A program made the position numbers and the translations under genes. Below the pieces are notes generated by a model. That model had not been told where the DNA came from. It saw only the letters and a program-made list of their open reading frames with translations, and did not search any database. Shown piece by piece: positions 1 through 11,916 of a stretch of DNA of 64,000 nt. Each line of letters opens with the position of its first letter. Position 1 is the first letter of the stretch. Source of the DNA: Medicago truncatula (lineage: Eukaryota > Streptophyta > Magnoliopsida > Fabales > Fabaceae); the NCBI RefSeq assembly GCF_003473485.1, contig NC_053045.1:38414494-38478493 (forward strand). The letters are read 5' to 3'.

Positions 1-459
1 CTTTTCTCCTCTTGCTCCCACTTTCTCTCTTTGTTCTCTAAAAAAAAATATCTTATGAATGAAAGTGTGAGGAAATTTCTCATAAGTGTAGGTTTTTATA
101 CCAAGTCTCCTTAATGGGCCTAACCCTCCACTCAATGGACTTAACTCATTTCTATTCACATCTTAAATGCTTCTACACTCTAACGGTAATTCACTAATAA
201 CGGTAAAATATCACTAACGGTCACTAAACGGTAAAATCTTAATTTTACTCTAGTAACTTAGTAAAACAACTATTCTCACTAACCACTAAAGTAACTTTCA
301 CCAAAACTTATAATTTACCCGTTCTCACAAAATGACTAAAATACCTTTCTAATACGGAAACCATGAAAATGCATCCAATGATGAATAATCACACACAAAC
401 ACATAAAACACATAATAAAAGTAATTAAAATAAATCTAACGAAAAATCGGGTTGTTACA
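1..459 (-). mobile_element. LTR-retrotransposon terminal repeat fragment, cut by window edge
   Basis: Read on the minus strand, a sequence starting TGTAACAACCCGATTTTTCG begins at 459 and runs off the left edge. A TG start followed by an AACCCGATT-type head is what I recall from LTRs of legume Ty3/gypsy elements. No coding frame is present, and the other end, primer-binding site and target duplication cannot be seen, so family and orientation are inferred from this one boundary. Confidence 0.4.
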
Positions 460-1053
460 CATTCATCAGCTACAACTGACACCATACTATCCTCAGCTTC
501 ATAAGCAGCAACTCTGACACCAAAGTTAGAATTACTTAAATTTTAAACATCTTTGAGCCGTTCAATTGCAACATTGTAATCTCTCATTTCGTACGATAAT
601 GTTGCAATAGGAAACAAAGCAATTCATTTGGAATTCACATGTCATTTTTCATTATGGTTGCAAATCTTAAAACATCGCTCTAGTAAAACACAAGTCATAC
701 AGTAAGATCCATCTGATCTCTTATGTCTTGCCATGTTTTAAAGCGAATTCGCTCGTACGAGCAACCTTAATAAGGATAGCTAGGCTTTTGATTTTCTATG
801 TCGTTGAGGCCTTAGATACCCATCTTATTTTAAAAGCTGCGAGTTGGGATGACTTAAATGTTTTATTCACACTGTTCCAAGCTTTGAATGTTAGATTGCC
901 ACTAATCGGCTGTCCAGATGTTGAGGACCTAAGACACTGATAAAATAATATGTTTAGAAGATAAGCAATGTCTATTCATTGTTGTTGTGCCGCGGCGAAT
1001 ATTTTTGATTGCGCTAAAACTGTGTCATAATGACTAAATATATCTTTTAACAC

Positions 1054-1093
<40 letters not shown>

Positions 1094-1644
1094 AAACATT
1101 CAAATTGTGTAATATAAAAAAAAATCATAGGGTAATAAAAAATGTAGTTTTTAAAAAAATGAAGTTGACTTATTCATTGAATCATTATTTAAAAATTTAA
1201 TGTTATTTGAATGACAAAATAATAATTAATTTAACTTGCATTTTATAATTTTTTGTCAAAAAATTTAAATTTTATTTTATAAAATATTTATTTAAAAAAA
1301 TTCAACATTGAACATACAAAAACAAATCAACACACATAGGGAAATCTCGTAAAAAAGTTACACATGCATAATACACATATAAAATTATGTTCGCAGTGTT
1401 AAAACGCTTTAATACATTACTAACTTCAAATACAAACATAAATATTAAACAAACCAAACAAAGAAAAAATATTCCTTAAAAAAAACAAAGAATAAATATA
1501 TATTTTCCTTTCCTTAAAAAAAAAAAAAGAATAATATATATTTAGAAATTTATATAGTTTTCTTTTTCAAACCAAGATATCTCTTTCAATATATGCCTAA
1601 CCACTACCAAGATTCAAGTCTTGTAAAGGAAATCGCCAGGATAC
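460..1644. other. Gene-poor stretch, no convincing gene
   Basis: AT-rich DNA with short open frames only. A TA/CA microsatellite lies at about 1053-1093. Around 460-540 a short minus-strand frame reads GVRVAAYEAEDSMVSV, which faintly recalls the N-terminal coiled coil of some plant NLR proteins, but it is too short and has no NB-ARC domain beside it. Confidence 0.5.
1053..1093. repeat. (TA)n(CA)n compound microsatellite
   Basis: About thirteen TA units pass directly into about seven AC units. It lies between an LTR fragment and a decayed gene and has no visible function; such tracts are usually length-variable. Confidence 0.9.
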
Positions 1645-2010
1645 CTTTGTCATGAACTTATTAATCAAAACACGATCAACACACACCCTCCTAATATTGT
1701 AAGAACCATCTAAAACTAGATATGAGACACTTTTTTGTTTACAATAAAAAGCAATTTTAAGTGTCAAATCAGGTGGATAAAACATATCATTTTTTCCCTA
1801 CAAAAATGAATAAGGGAATCAAGGTACCTATAAATACACAAATAACATCAACGCATGTATACATGTACCTGAATTGCAGCTACAAATGTTGAACAATCTC
1901 TCTTAATCAACCGTATCGTATCATCGTCATACAACACAAACACAAATTGATGAGAAGCATCTCGAACGACAAATTTAACACAATACTTGTTAAACATCCA
2001 TCAAGTGCTA
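1645..2010 (-). pseudogene. RPA70-like (replication protein A OB-fold) gene fragment
   Basis: Two minus-strand pieces look like exons. The first (about 2010-1869) contains YCVKFVVRDASHQFVFVLYD followed by DDTIRLIKRDCSTFVAAIQ, which resembles the C-terminal OB fold of RPA1-type single-strand DNA-binding proteins, and it ends at a good donor (CAG/GTACAT). The second (1797-1645, 51 codons) starts after a TTTTTGTAG acceptor and ends AAG/GTATCC, with RVCVDRVLINKF near its end. Upstream exons with start codon and zinc-binding cysteines are not recognisable, and stops interrupt the flanks. Amplified RPA1-like genes, some derived from Helitrons, are common in plants (family knowledge). I read this as a decayed copy; a short live gene with unseen exons is possible. 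Confidence 0.4.
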
Positions 2011-3467
2011 AGGCAACCCTACAATAACATCAAATATAATATTTGAAATTTGATTTACCTCGAAATAATATGAAAAACATAATTAACAAAATCTTTGCAA
2101 CTATGTAAATTATACTTTTTTTCTTTATATTCTTGAAACAAGTATATGAGGGGTACCACAACTTTTCGTTTTCAATACAATAATTCAAAAGTTGCACATA
2201 ACGCGTAAGTTCCTTCTTCTATCATACAACTTAGTTCAAAGAGAGTTTTCTTTTGATGGTTATACAGAAAATCAAAATCCCTTTCTTTATTTAAATCTTG
2301 GCCCCAAAAGAGAAACATTTACATTGGATTGAATACCTTGAGTAAACAAACTATAAAGAACAAGATAAATTAACATTGGTTTGAAAAAAATTAACTAAAG
2401 TGTTCCAAATGAAAAAACTATATAAATTATTTTAAACCTACCTGCTAATGAAGTTAGAAAGCACTTGAAAATTCTTATTTAGAAAAATTTCAATAACATG
2501 AAAAATATTTTGAAGAACATACCTTCCTATAAAAAAATCGTAACAATAAAAATTAAGTAATAATACATATCAACCTTATAAAAAACTTAATTTTTTCAAA
2601 CAAAGATATGTTACCGTGAAATATTTTAATTTTAGCAAAATTAATCAAAACAACATGTCTGGATAAATGCCAGAAAGAAGGTTAGACATCAAGGGAAAAC
2701 TGAAGCATCCCAACTAGGTTGGTACACAATGAGAACCCCAATCCTCTACCGCCCAAGAATTTTTAAAAACCTCAACATCATCACCAACACACCGTGTATT
2801 CAACTTTACCCCCTAGGTAATATAAATTAACCAATAAACGTAGTAAAATAAAAAAAAACCTTTAAAATACTTAACCAATTTTGGGTTCAATAACTTGAGA
2901 TCGTTAATTAATTAACTTTGTAACTTTTCCATCTTTAAAGTATTCCTTAACATTTTGATATAGAAGTCATCAAGTCAATGAAATCTACAATTAAAACATC
3001 AAGCATTATAGACAAGGTCATTTGTCAAATAACTGAAAAAGGTTTATTAAATTACAAATATTATTAGAGATATGGAATATGGCGATACGGACGAAATAAT
3101 AATCATAATCAGACCTGTGACCCACCACATCTACCGAGTTCACAAACTTGGAGGACATTAAAGATAAACTGAGTTACGAATCTTTGTATCTTGCTGGAAA
3201 AACAATTTGTAAGGATGAATAGATATCCTGTAAAATCCTAAAAAAACAACTACTTAACGGCGGTTAGACATTACAAAAGGTTAAGCCTAAAAAAAAAATG
3301 TAATCAAAATCAAATATTATACTAGTCAATTTCAACCACCAAAATGTTTGAAGCATAATAAGCATGATTTAATGAAATTTTGGTTATTAACATATTGGTC
3401 TTTAAAAAAAAATATTGATAGTTTGGTTGACTGATCCTCCATGTAATACAAATTTTGTTAGAAGATA

Positions 3468-3498
<31 letters not shown>
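2011..3498. other. AT-rich stretch, possibly more decayed RPA-like exons
   Basis: No open frame of useful length. Minus-strand text near 3100-3200 (for example SSKFVNSVDVVG) could be a further exon of the RPA-like remnant, but the match is weak. An ATT trinucleotide tract of about 30 bases closes the stretch at 3469-3498. Confidence 0.35.
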
Positions 3499-3500
<2 letters not shown>

Positions 3501-3718
3501 CAAGTAGTGAAAAGGCGGGCACTTGAGTGCTCGTTTTTCCGCTTTTTTATTGCGTTAAAGTTTGAAAATTATGAACGGTATTTTTTTATAAAATTTTGAT
3601 TTTGATTAAAAATATAAATATAAATGATTGTTGTTTTCAAATTATATAACAAATCAAACTATTTCAACGACACCAACAATATAAATAAAAAAATATACGC
3701 TAAATTTTATGTTTTTAG
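3499..3718 (+). repeat. Dispersed repeat, copy A (pairs with 44838-45066)
   Basis: This stretch is recognisably homologous, in opposite orientation, to 44838-45066. Shared landmarks in order are an AAGTAG start, a small hairpin around GGGCACTTGAGTGCTC, a run ending TTTTTTATTGCGTTA, an AAAAATATAAATATAAAT block, ATAACAAATCAAA, and CACCAACAATATAAA. No protein is encoded. It is a non-coding mobile repeat of unknown class; clear terminal repeats and target duplications were not found. Confidence 0.6.
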
Positions 3719-3937
3719 GGTATAACTGGGATAATGTAAAAATACACCCAAAATTTTATATTTTCTTTATATATTGTATAGATATACTTGATCTAATTTA
3801 TTACGTTTCTTAAATGACGAAGGAATAAGGGAAATAAATGAATGCTCCAAAAAACGATAGATATTGTAGGAGTACGATATGTTTGTGAATTGGTAGGTAC
3901 CAAACCAACTTATTAAATTATTTTGCATATGAGAGGA

Positions 3938-3959
3938 GGGGGGGGGGGGGGGGGGGGGG
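3938..3959. repeat. Poly-G run (22 G)
   Basis: An uninterrupted run of 22 G residues on the plus strand, preceded by GAGAGGA and followed by AATATATG. Such runs can form G-quadruplexes and are difficult to sequence, so the exact length may be unreliable. Confidence 0.85.
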
Positions 3960-4327
3960 AATATATGTATTTATACAATTGTATAATATAATATCATTAT
4001 GTCTTCATATATGCATGTATGTTAGAGATTCGATGACTTTGATTTCAAGTCAAAATGAGTTGAAGCAACACAAGACATTTGTCTATTTCATACTTAGACT
4101 ACCATGAAATCACAATACTTGAACTGTTGAACATTGGGACGTTACAGCAGGAAAATCGGGCTGTTTGTACCCATGGAAGCAGTACAATCAATTTTGTGAT
4201 TTGCTCGTCAATTTCAATTTGTACGATCAATTTTGGGTCATTTAATGTGAATCCATCATTTTGAAAATCACTTTAATTGCATGTAACCAGGTTCACATAT
4301 CTAGTGTTAACCCTCCGATTTCTAATG

Positions 4328-4466
4328 AAAATGTTCTGATAGTTGGAGTCGACATGGAAGTAAATATAGTTTGATAAAAAATTATTTCATCTAGAAATTG
4401 AATTCGGGTTCTCTCAAACGATTTGTTATTTAGTGGAGCTAATTAACCACTTCGATCAAATTGTTT
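4328..4466 (-). mobile_element. tRNA-derived SINE, family A, copy 1
   Basis: On the minus strand the copy starts with an A-box-like AAGTGGTTAATTAGCTCC, then ATCGTTTGAGAGAACCCGAA containing a B-box-like segment, then a body with TCTAGATGAAATAATT and a TATCAGAAC end. The same order occurs in three other minus-strand copies in this window (16042, 52191, 61985), of which the 52191 copy has clear target duplications. Diverged and non-coding. Its 5' head abuts the 3' tail of a second SINE at 4471. Confidence 0.6.
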
Positions 4467-4470
4467 AAGT

Positions 4471-4598
4471 TTTTTTTTCAAGTAGCCTATAGTGACTAAA
4501 AATTCAGCCATTGAAGTGAATAAGTGAGGAATTGGGGTCTAAACGCCGTCTTTACATACTGCAACGTCTCTACCGATTAAACTAAGTCCATAGGACAT
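4471..4598 (-). mobile_element. tRNA-derived SINE, family B, copy 1
   Basis: The minus-strand copy begins ATGTCCTATGGACTTAGTTT with AATCGGTAGAGAC following (A-box region), then TTTAGACCCCAATTC where a degenerate B box would lie, and ends GGCTACTTGAAAAAAAAA, a proper A-tail. A related head occurs at 57006-57100. It sits directly against family-A copy 1, giving two SINEs in tandem on the same strand. Confidence 0.6.
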
Positions 4599-5434
4599 TG
4601 GTCTCATATTTAGTGGTGGACAAGACAACAACGGAACAATATCCACTTTTAGTAAGGAGTGTAGAAATTGTCTTCCAATTATGTTATTGCCATAGAAACA
4701 ATATAAACATTTATAGCGGTTTTCTGTAAGTGCAGTCAATTTTGATACTGGCAAGCCTTTCAAAAAATGATGAGGCATATTCTAAAAAATAAATGATAAC
4801 GCATTCATCCCCTTTCATTATCATAGATACTTTGTCTGACGTGACTTAAATTTCTCTCTACTCTCTTCATTTAGTTTATGCTCATCAGTACAAATAATAA
4901 TATGTATGTATAATACAAAAAGATAGCTCACGAGAGCACTTGTGATGAATTTTCAAAAAACCCTTTGACAATTCAAAAAAAGGTCATCCACAAACATGAA
5001 TAATCATGCAATGGAAACAGACCAACACTGCAAGTAGCACACTTCCAAACGAAACACATAAAAACAAAATCTTTTTCCAACTCTTTTTACTCCCCCAAAA
5101 TTGTGGTTGACATCAAATCTCCTTCTCTACATACTCTCTTGGCACCACTTCCAAAAATGGCAACATAAATCATATCATTGCTACAATTTCTTCACTCACC
5201 AAACTCTCCATTATTTGAACACACGTTCTCTCTATCCTTCACAAAACTATCTTACAATATAAACCCTATACCATTTCTAAGCTTTTCTCATTTTTTTTTC
5301 TCAATTTTCATGTACATAAGCATTGCTTAATGTGCAACCAAAGATAATAATTCACCTAGCTTTACATATTGAGTTTCCCATTTTGTTATTATTAGAAAGT
5401 TGAGTACTTGAGTGTGGATCTAGAATTATTATTG
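4599..5434 (+). promoter_or_regulatory. Presumed GLK promoter and 5' leader with two mini-uORFs
   Basis: No gene lies here. The stretch directly precedes the GLK start codon, so it should hold its core promoter, although no convincing TATA box could be fixed. Two tiny reading frames occur shortly before the start: 5310-5330 (six codons plus stop) and 5330-5347 (five codons plus stop), the stop of the first overlapping the start of the second as TAATG. Whether they are in the mRNA depends on the unseen transcription start. Confidence 0.4.
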
Positions 5435-8400
5435 ATGCTTGCAGTACTGTCACCATTGAGGAACACTACCAAAGATGGAAGCCAAGAAGAGATGGAGAGT
5501 TTTTCAATGGGGAGTACTACAATTACAACTGGTGACTTTGGCGACCTTTCCGAAGGAAATTTATTGGAAAGCATCAACTTCGACGACTTCTTTGTTGGCA
5601 TCAACGTGGATGGAGACATCTTGCCGGATTTGGAGATGGATCCAGAGATGTTTGCTGAGTTCTCCGTTAGCGCTAACGGCGAGGAATCAGAGATGAATTC
5701 GTCGGCGTCATTGGAGAACAACAGCAAAGTAGAAGAGAAGAATTCAAAGAAAGATTATGAGGATAAAACAAGTTGTTCGGGTCAAGGCTCGGAAGAGATA
5801 GCGAGTAAAAGAGATGAATCTGTGGTTGTGAATCCATTGTTAAAAGATGCAGGTGGAAAAGGAAGGAAATCATCGAGTAAATCTAAGTATCCTCAAGGGA
5901 AGAGAAAAGTCAAGGTATACTTAAATAAGGAAACTATAGAGTTTTATTCTTGCTAAGTGGTTTTATCTAAATTTGGTAATTAAATTCAGTGTAGCTAGAG
6001 TTCATCATGTGTAGTACTAACTTTTTAGCTAAGGTTCTCTCACTGTCTTTTTGTTACCACTCTTGACAAAGAGTCTCAGTTTGTCTAAAGAGCTCACGGG
6101 TACCCTAACGGTAGATACACAATAAAAAATAATAGAAGATTGCAATTTTTCAAAATTTTGCTGGTAATTCGTAGTAAGTGTATGTTTGGTATTATGTGCT
6201 TTTGCCATGATTCTGACAATGTTAACGGCGGTAGAACTTCGAACTTTTTATAGAAAATATTTTTTCAATTTTCTTAAAAAAGATTCATGTGTAACAATTT
6301 GAATATACCAATTTAATTCTTCGGGGACAATTTTACAGCGAACTTTCTTTTGCTGCTTACACATTGTAATTAGGATATTTAACTCCCATTTGGCAATCTA
6401 AAATATATTCACAACTTAGACCATTTGAGTCTATTATTTATATATAAGTAATGCCATTATTATTATTATTATAAATTTGTGTGTACGTACATGTAGGTGG
6501 ATTGGACACCAGAATTGCATAGGAGATTTGTGCAAGCTGTGGAACAACTAGGGGTGGATAAGGCGGTGCCTTCAAGGATTTTAGAGATTATGGGAATTGA
6601 TAGTCTCACTCGTCATAACATTGCAAGTCACCTTCAGGTACATATGAATTTCAAGCATATAGGAGAAAAAGGAAATGAAATTGACATTTCGTTAGGTCAT
6701 AAGTGATTTGAATTTTCAACTTACACTATTTATGAAAACTGAAATTGACATTTCGTTAATTGATTGATATTTAAGTAAGAGTACTCGTACGTCTGTCTTT
6801 ATGGAAAGTTATTTGAATTTTCAACTTATACTATTTATGTACTTTTTTGATGGAAACATCACGAGTTCTAGAAGATGTGCTGTAGCATAGTTTTTTTTTT
6901 ATTATTGCAGAAATATAGGTCACATAGAAAACATTTGCTAGCACGTGAAGCAGAAGCAGCAAGTTGGAATCAAAGGAGACAAGTATATGGTGGTCTAGGG
7001 GTGAAAAGAGAAGTGATCAGTCCATGGCCAGCTGCACCCACCATGGCTTTCCCCCCTCATCCTCCTCCTCCTCCTCCTATGGTACCATTGCACCATTTTA
7101 GACCCTTACATGTATGGGGACATCCTTCAAATATGGACCAGTCTTTTATGCACATGTGGCCTACGCTGCAACCGCTGTCATGGACACCATCGCCAGATCC
7201 TCCACCACCTCAAGACCCTTCATTTTGGCATGCTCACCACCAACAGGTTAGCGCTCTCTAAATATTGCAAATATCTATCAATTTCCCATGTAGTACTAAT
7301 AATTAAGATATATTTTGTTTTTTGACAAAAAATTAACAGTTAAGATTTCAAACTTAATTATTTCAGTTTGTACTATTTGATAAGAAAACCTTTTTTATAT
7401 ATGCAATCTGTTCATTATAATGCTGGCACATATTATTTATTACAAGAATACTTAGAATTTTTTTGAAGGATGAATATTTAGATTTTGCTTCCCACTAAAA
7501 GATTTCAAAGTAATAGCTATAATATATAATTAAATTTTTTTTTTATTTTTTTTTTTATAATTTACCAACTACATATAATTGAATCCTCTTAAAAAAATAT
7601 ATAATTGAATGATGTTGTGTGTAAATTTGGTTTGTTATAAAATAAATAGGATTTAATTAGTAACCCAGTTAAGTTGGTTCGGAGATTTTGTGTTTCTCTC
7701 AAGTTTTCATATTTGATTTTCCTAGACACCATTTTGGTGAGCTAGTTTGCTTTCTTAAAATAAATAGATTTACTTAAAATAAAATTTTATTGTCAGCCAA
7801 TAAATTACTGAATTATTGTTAATATATAACTTAATATAAATAACTTGAGTCAAAATAAAAATCACCTTAAACGTTACACCATTTGATTAAGGTGAGACCT
7901 AGATTGCAATTTGAAATGTGTGGATTAGTATACAAAAATTTCATTGATATAATGGTACGTCTATATGGTCCCCTTATAGTCCCATTTTTATACTTAAAAA
8001 AAAACTTAAAAGTAAATAAAATATATATTTTTTAAAATTTCTTACTGGGAAACTAATTAAGAATCAACTAAAATTACACTTTCAATATGTTTTTTTTCTC
8101 TATTATTTCATTAATAAAATAAAAATAAGAATTTTTTTTTTACTTTATCACGGTAAATGCGCTAAATAAAAAATTTAAGATATAAATAATTTTTAATTAA
8201 TTATTACAATAAATAATTTTTAATTAATTATTAAAATATTATTCATAATTTACATCTATCTAACTTTGTAAAAAAAATGTATTTAGTTACAATATTCACA
8301 AATAAAGTCAAAAAGAATAATACTTTTTTTTAAGGAAAAAAGAAGAATACTTAAAAATGACTTTAAAAAAAAAAAAACTTTAAGAACTACATAATAGATA

Positions 8401-9982
8401 TATAGTTATTGTTTATTAAAAAGAAGATAGTTATTGTTATTTTGGTTTATCATTTGTTTTCCTTCGAATAATATTTTAGGCACTTTTTTAAAATAATCGG
8501 GACTGTTCCATTTTTTTTATGGCTGCCATAGAAATTTCCTTGATATAATATGATATATGATATATCAAAGTCAAATGCATCTAAAGGTCTTTTAAGTTTT
8601 TCGTTTTTTTCTAAAGTGGTCCTTTAAGTTTCAAAAGTCTCAAACAAGTCCTTTTAGTTTTTGAATCGTTTCAAACAAGTTCTATTGTAGATAGCATAGT
8701 TGGTAATTTCTTCCTTGAACTCATCTTTGGTACCAAATCTCGCTCCTAACACCCATTTAAAATTAGTCATCTTTTTAGGCATGGCAAATGGTGGATAATG
8801 TTCTTTGTTGCTATCATCTGAATCATCACCATCATCCTCTAAAAGGAAGGACTTGTTTGAAACGATTCAAAAGCTAAAAGGATTTGTTTGGGACTTTTGA
8901 AACTTAAAGGATCACTTTGGGAAAAACAAAAAACTTAAAAGGACCTTAAGATGCATTTGACCTATATCAAAATGGAACTCAAATTAGGTCTTGATTATAG
9001 TTCAAGTTATTTCCTCGATCTGTCTATCTAAAGTGTGTGATGTATTTCTTTGACCGTTGATCAACAGACTCCAACAACCGCAATAATCCGGGCAGGAACA
9101 CATTGTTTCCCACCACCTCTGACAACAGTGGTAACTATTCATTACATCACTTTACTATTTTGGAGCCATGCACGTTGTTTTCTTCTCTGAATTTTGGATC
9201 CTTTTTAAAGACAAGATTGACAGTATACAAATTAGTATTGTCATATTTACCAACATATATAAATATAGCACATAATTATGTATGTTGTCGAATATATATT
9301 TACTCACAAACACATACACAAACTATACTCCATATATAAGTTTGGCTGACTGACCATAGAGGAAAATAACATAACATGCAGAGACCATCATTTGGATGTC
9401 CAATCCCCGGCCATGGCATGTGTAAAGCAGATCACGGCATTAGCACCCCTCCTGCTCCCGGTCACTTCTTCGACTTACAACCGGTACTAAATTTCCTTCG
9501 CCATACATACATACATACTTCGATGAGAGACGATAAGGGTATGTGTTTAAAAATGGGGGCGTCATCACTTCACAGGTTATGTAGGGTTGTGATAGATTTA
9601 ATCACAAATTTTAATACGATATCAGAGACTATAAGTTTGGGTCACTCCCGATTTATATTCACGTGTCAAGCTTAATGATAGAGTTTGACATAGTTTATAA
9701 AGACATCCCTCACTTTAACGATGAAATAACCTAATATAAAAACCTAGAAGCTCCATATATTTGAAGGCCTGAGTAATTACGTGATTCGTTGTTTGTATGC
9801 TAATGTATTTTTATAAATTTATTTTACAGTCAAAGGAGAGCATAGACGCAGCTATTGGAGATGTTATATCAAAACCATGGTTACCACTACCACTTGGACT
9901 CAAAGCTCCAGCACTTGATAGCGTAATGGGTGAACTACAAAGACAAGGAATTTCAAACATACCACCCTCATCATGCACTTGA
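5435..9982 (+). CDS. GLK: GOLDEN2-LIKE (GLK) GARP transcription factor, six exons
   Basis: Nuclear transcription factor; GLK proteins activate genes for chlorophyll synthesis and light harvesting during chloroplast development (family knowledge). Exons by splice reading: 5435-5914, 6497-6637, 6911-7246, 9068-9130, 9382-9483, 9830-9982; 424 aa, normal for the family. The N-terminus is acidic with the conserved [10 protein letters not shown] (about residue 70). The GARP/Myb DNA-binding domain is at about 161-215, with [19 protein letters not shown] and the [11 protein letters not shown] signature. Then come the AREAEA motif, a proline-rich segment, [10 protein letters not shown], and a C-terminal GCT box (about 374-424) with [19 protein letters not shown]. 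The start is the first in-frame ATG and gives the usual MLAV-type start. The GCT box looks closest to Arabidopsis GLK2, but GLK1 versus GLK2 is not settled. Intron 3 (1.8 kb) holds a Mutator-type insertion. Confidence 0.95.
8570..8962 (-). mobile_element. Short Mutator-type element with MuDR N-terminal domain remnant
   Basis: A 393-bp element in GLK intron 3. Its terminal inverted repeats are about 114 bp (8570-8683 and 8848-8962), beginning GTCAAATGCATC and GGTCAAATGCATC. It is flanked by a perfect 9-bp target duplication TATATCAAA (8561-8569 and 8963-8971), diagnostic of Mutator-like elements. The roughly 165-bp core has an open minus-strand frame: an acidic stretch, then [20 protein letters not shown] and a TNYAI continuation. 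This matches the N-terminal DNA-binding domain of MuDR transposases (W-x-x-G-x-x-F-x-x-K-x-E-F-K pattern). No catalytic domain remains, so it is a non-autonomous deletion derivative. Confidence 0.85.
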
Positions 9983-10321
9983 AGAAAACTAATTAATCCT
10001 TTACCGGGGAGCTAGCTAGGTTTCAATAAATCCTAATTCGACGATTTCTCATCCATTAGATGTTGCATCTAATCTTAGAATGTGAGTGATTCATATTGTA
10101 ATTCTTGCTTTTAACAGCCAAATGAAAAAGAAAAAAAAATTGAAATTGCCATGCGCTAATGCTTGAGCATTAAGCCATTTTGTATATATGTACGATTGGT
10201 ATAGTATGGGATTAGTAAATAAAATGGGGACTCTTAATAAAGTACTTAATTTTATGAAATATTTCAAACATATATAGGGTAACATTTAACTTTTAGTTTG
10301 GAAGATATATAATTTAAGGGT

Positions 10322-10485
10322 AATGTTGGGCACAGGTTAAGGATCTAAAAAAAAGAATTAAAATATAAGTTTTGTATTGAAAAAAATAACTTTTTAAACT
10401 TTCAACAAATTGAATGTACAATTTCCAAAATTAAGTTTCTATATTTGGTTTCTAAACTTGTGCCTTTAAGGCACAAGTTAACATT
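10322..10485. mobile_element. MITE family M, copy 1
   Basis: Begins AATGTTGGGCACAGGTTAAG and ends CACAAGTTAACATT, a degenerate inverted repeat, and near the right end has a short palindrome around TTGTGCCTTTAAGGCACAA. The inside is AT-rich with AACTTTTTAAA. The same plan recurs at 17039-17211 (opposite orientation) and 24895-25051. A partial piece with AAAGCACAAGTTAACATTT lies near 14070. Superfamily not assigned: no clear target duplication. Confidence 0.5.
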
Positions 10486-10874
10486 TACCATAATTTAAAG
10501 ATATGTTTGACCTAACAGATGAGAGAACAAATGAAGAGGATCCCAACTCAAAAAAATGAGGAATTTTAAGAGAAGTAATGGATGAGAGAAATTTTAAATT
10601 TTGTGTTTGGGTTTTATATGAGGGGAGACACGATATTTTATGTGAAAAAAGTGTAAAATATATTTATTTTTTATTTTAAGATTTAAGATCCAGTTAAATA
10701 AAATGATATTTAACTACAAATACATTTCTAATTCCCCTTACTTGGAGGTGAAATAGCATAAGAGAGATTTTGGTTTCTTCCTTCTCCCTCTCACCTCTTC
10801 CCCTTTCTAACAAATAAACCAGACAACTTACTTTAAAATATTTCATTCCATCTCATTGTCCTTTATCCATATTA

Positions 10875-11103
10875 CTCCCTTCATTTCTTTTCTTTTGATG
10901 TTTTAACTCTTGACACAAGTTTTAAGAAGTAATTAAAGTATATAAATATTTGTGTATTTTTTACTTAAATGTCATTGTTTATCATTAAATTCACATGTGA
11001 TAATAAATTCATTTGAGAAAACAATAATAAATTCACTAAAACATCAAAAGTTTTGGAATATAGTTGAAGTTCTAAAACATCAAAAGAAAAGGAATGAAGG
11101 GAG
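10875..11103. mobile_element. Stowaway-type MITE (Tc1/mariner)
   Basis: A 229-bp element bounded by TA on both sides (10873-10874, 11104-11105). Its terminal inverted repeats start CTCCCTTCATTTCTTTTC and run about 30 bp, continuing with TTTTGATGTTTTA, matched at the right end in inverse orientation. The CTCCCT start plus TA duplication is the Stowaway hallmark. Non-coding. Confidence 0.85.
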
Positions 11104-11916
11104 TATTAGAAATCCACGTGTAGGCCATATATATATGGAATTACTCGAGAAGGATTTGAATTGGTATATGTAAAGTATTTAGCCTTAAAAGGTTTTGAAT
11201 TGATATATGTCGTAACCTTAAAAGGTAACGATGAGTTGTATTCGATTTAGAACCATAGAGAAAATTTGGTTTCCCTATTTTTATTCGGGGCTCGCCAGTT
11301 GCCTAGCCTCATTGAGTGTAATTTATGAACTAAGTAATTAAGACGATTAAGTGAGTCTAAAATGAGATTTTTTTTTTGAACAAGCCTAAAATGAGATTAG
11401 AAAAAATATTAATGTGTTAGTGTCTTGTATGTTTTTTTTTTGAGAGAAGTGTCTTGTATGTTTTTTTTTTTTGTCAAATTGAAAGAGTACATCGATATAA
11501 TGCAAATTCGCTAAAAACAAAAAGGATGAATCTGTGAACAGGCTCAGATCATCCATGTTAATAGCATAAAACGGAAAAGTACAAATGCCTACACATATGA
11601 CTATATTTAAATCTCCGGAATAACCATGTTTCCGGATCTGCAACGTGGATGACGCCAAAGTCATTGATTGGATCTGCACTAGATCGAAGCTGATCTGACA
11701 ATCTGAAGCGATCAAACACCTGAGAGAAACAAGAAAAACAAACAACGTCGCACAAAGACGACAAACAACCAACGTCGCACGAAGACGACGAATCACAAAA
11801 TAAAACAAAATATATGTGAAAATCACTTATTTCAAAGTGTACCGCCGTAGAAATTGTAACGCTGTAAATGATATTACTTTCAGAAATTAATATTCTTACA
11901 ATAATTTTTGTTTTAC

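Noticed and set aside
460-720. Possible NLR coiled-coil fragment on the minus strand (GVRVAAYEAEDSMV)
   Set aside because: Only about 25 residues, stops on both sides and no NB-ARC or LRR nearby.
5392-5727. 111-codon open frame antisense to GLK exon 1
   Set aside because: Mirror of an acidic, serine-rich coding exon; no independent start context or homology.
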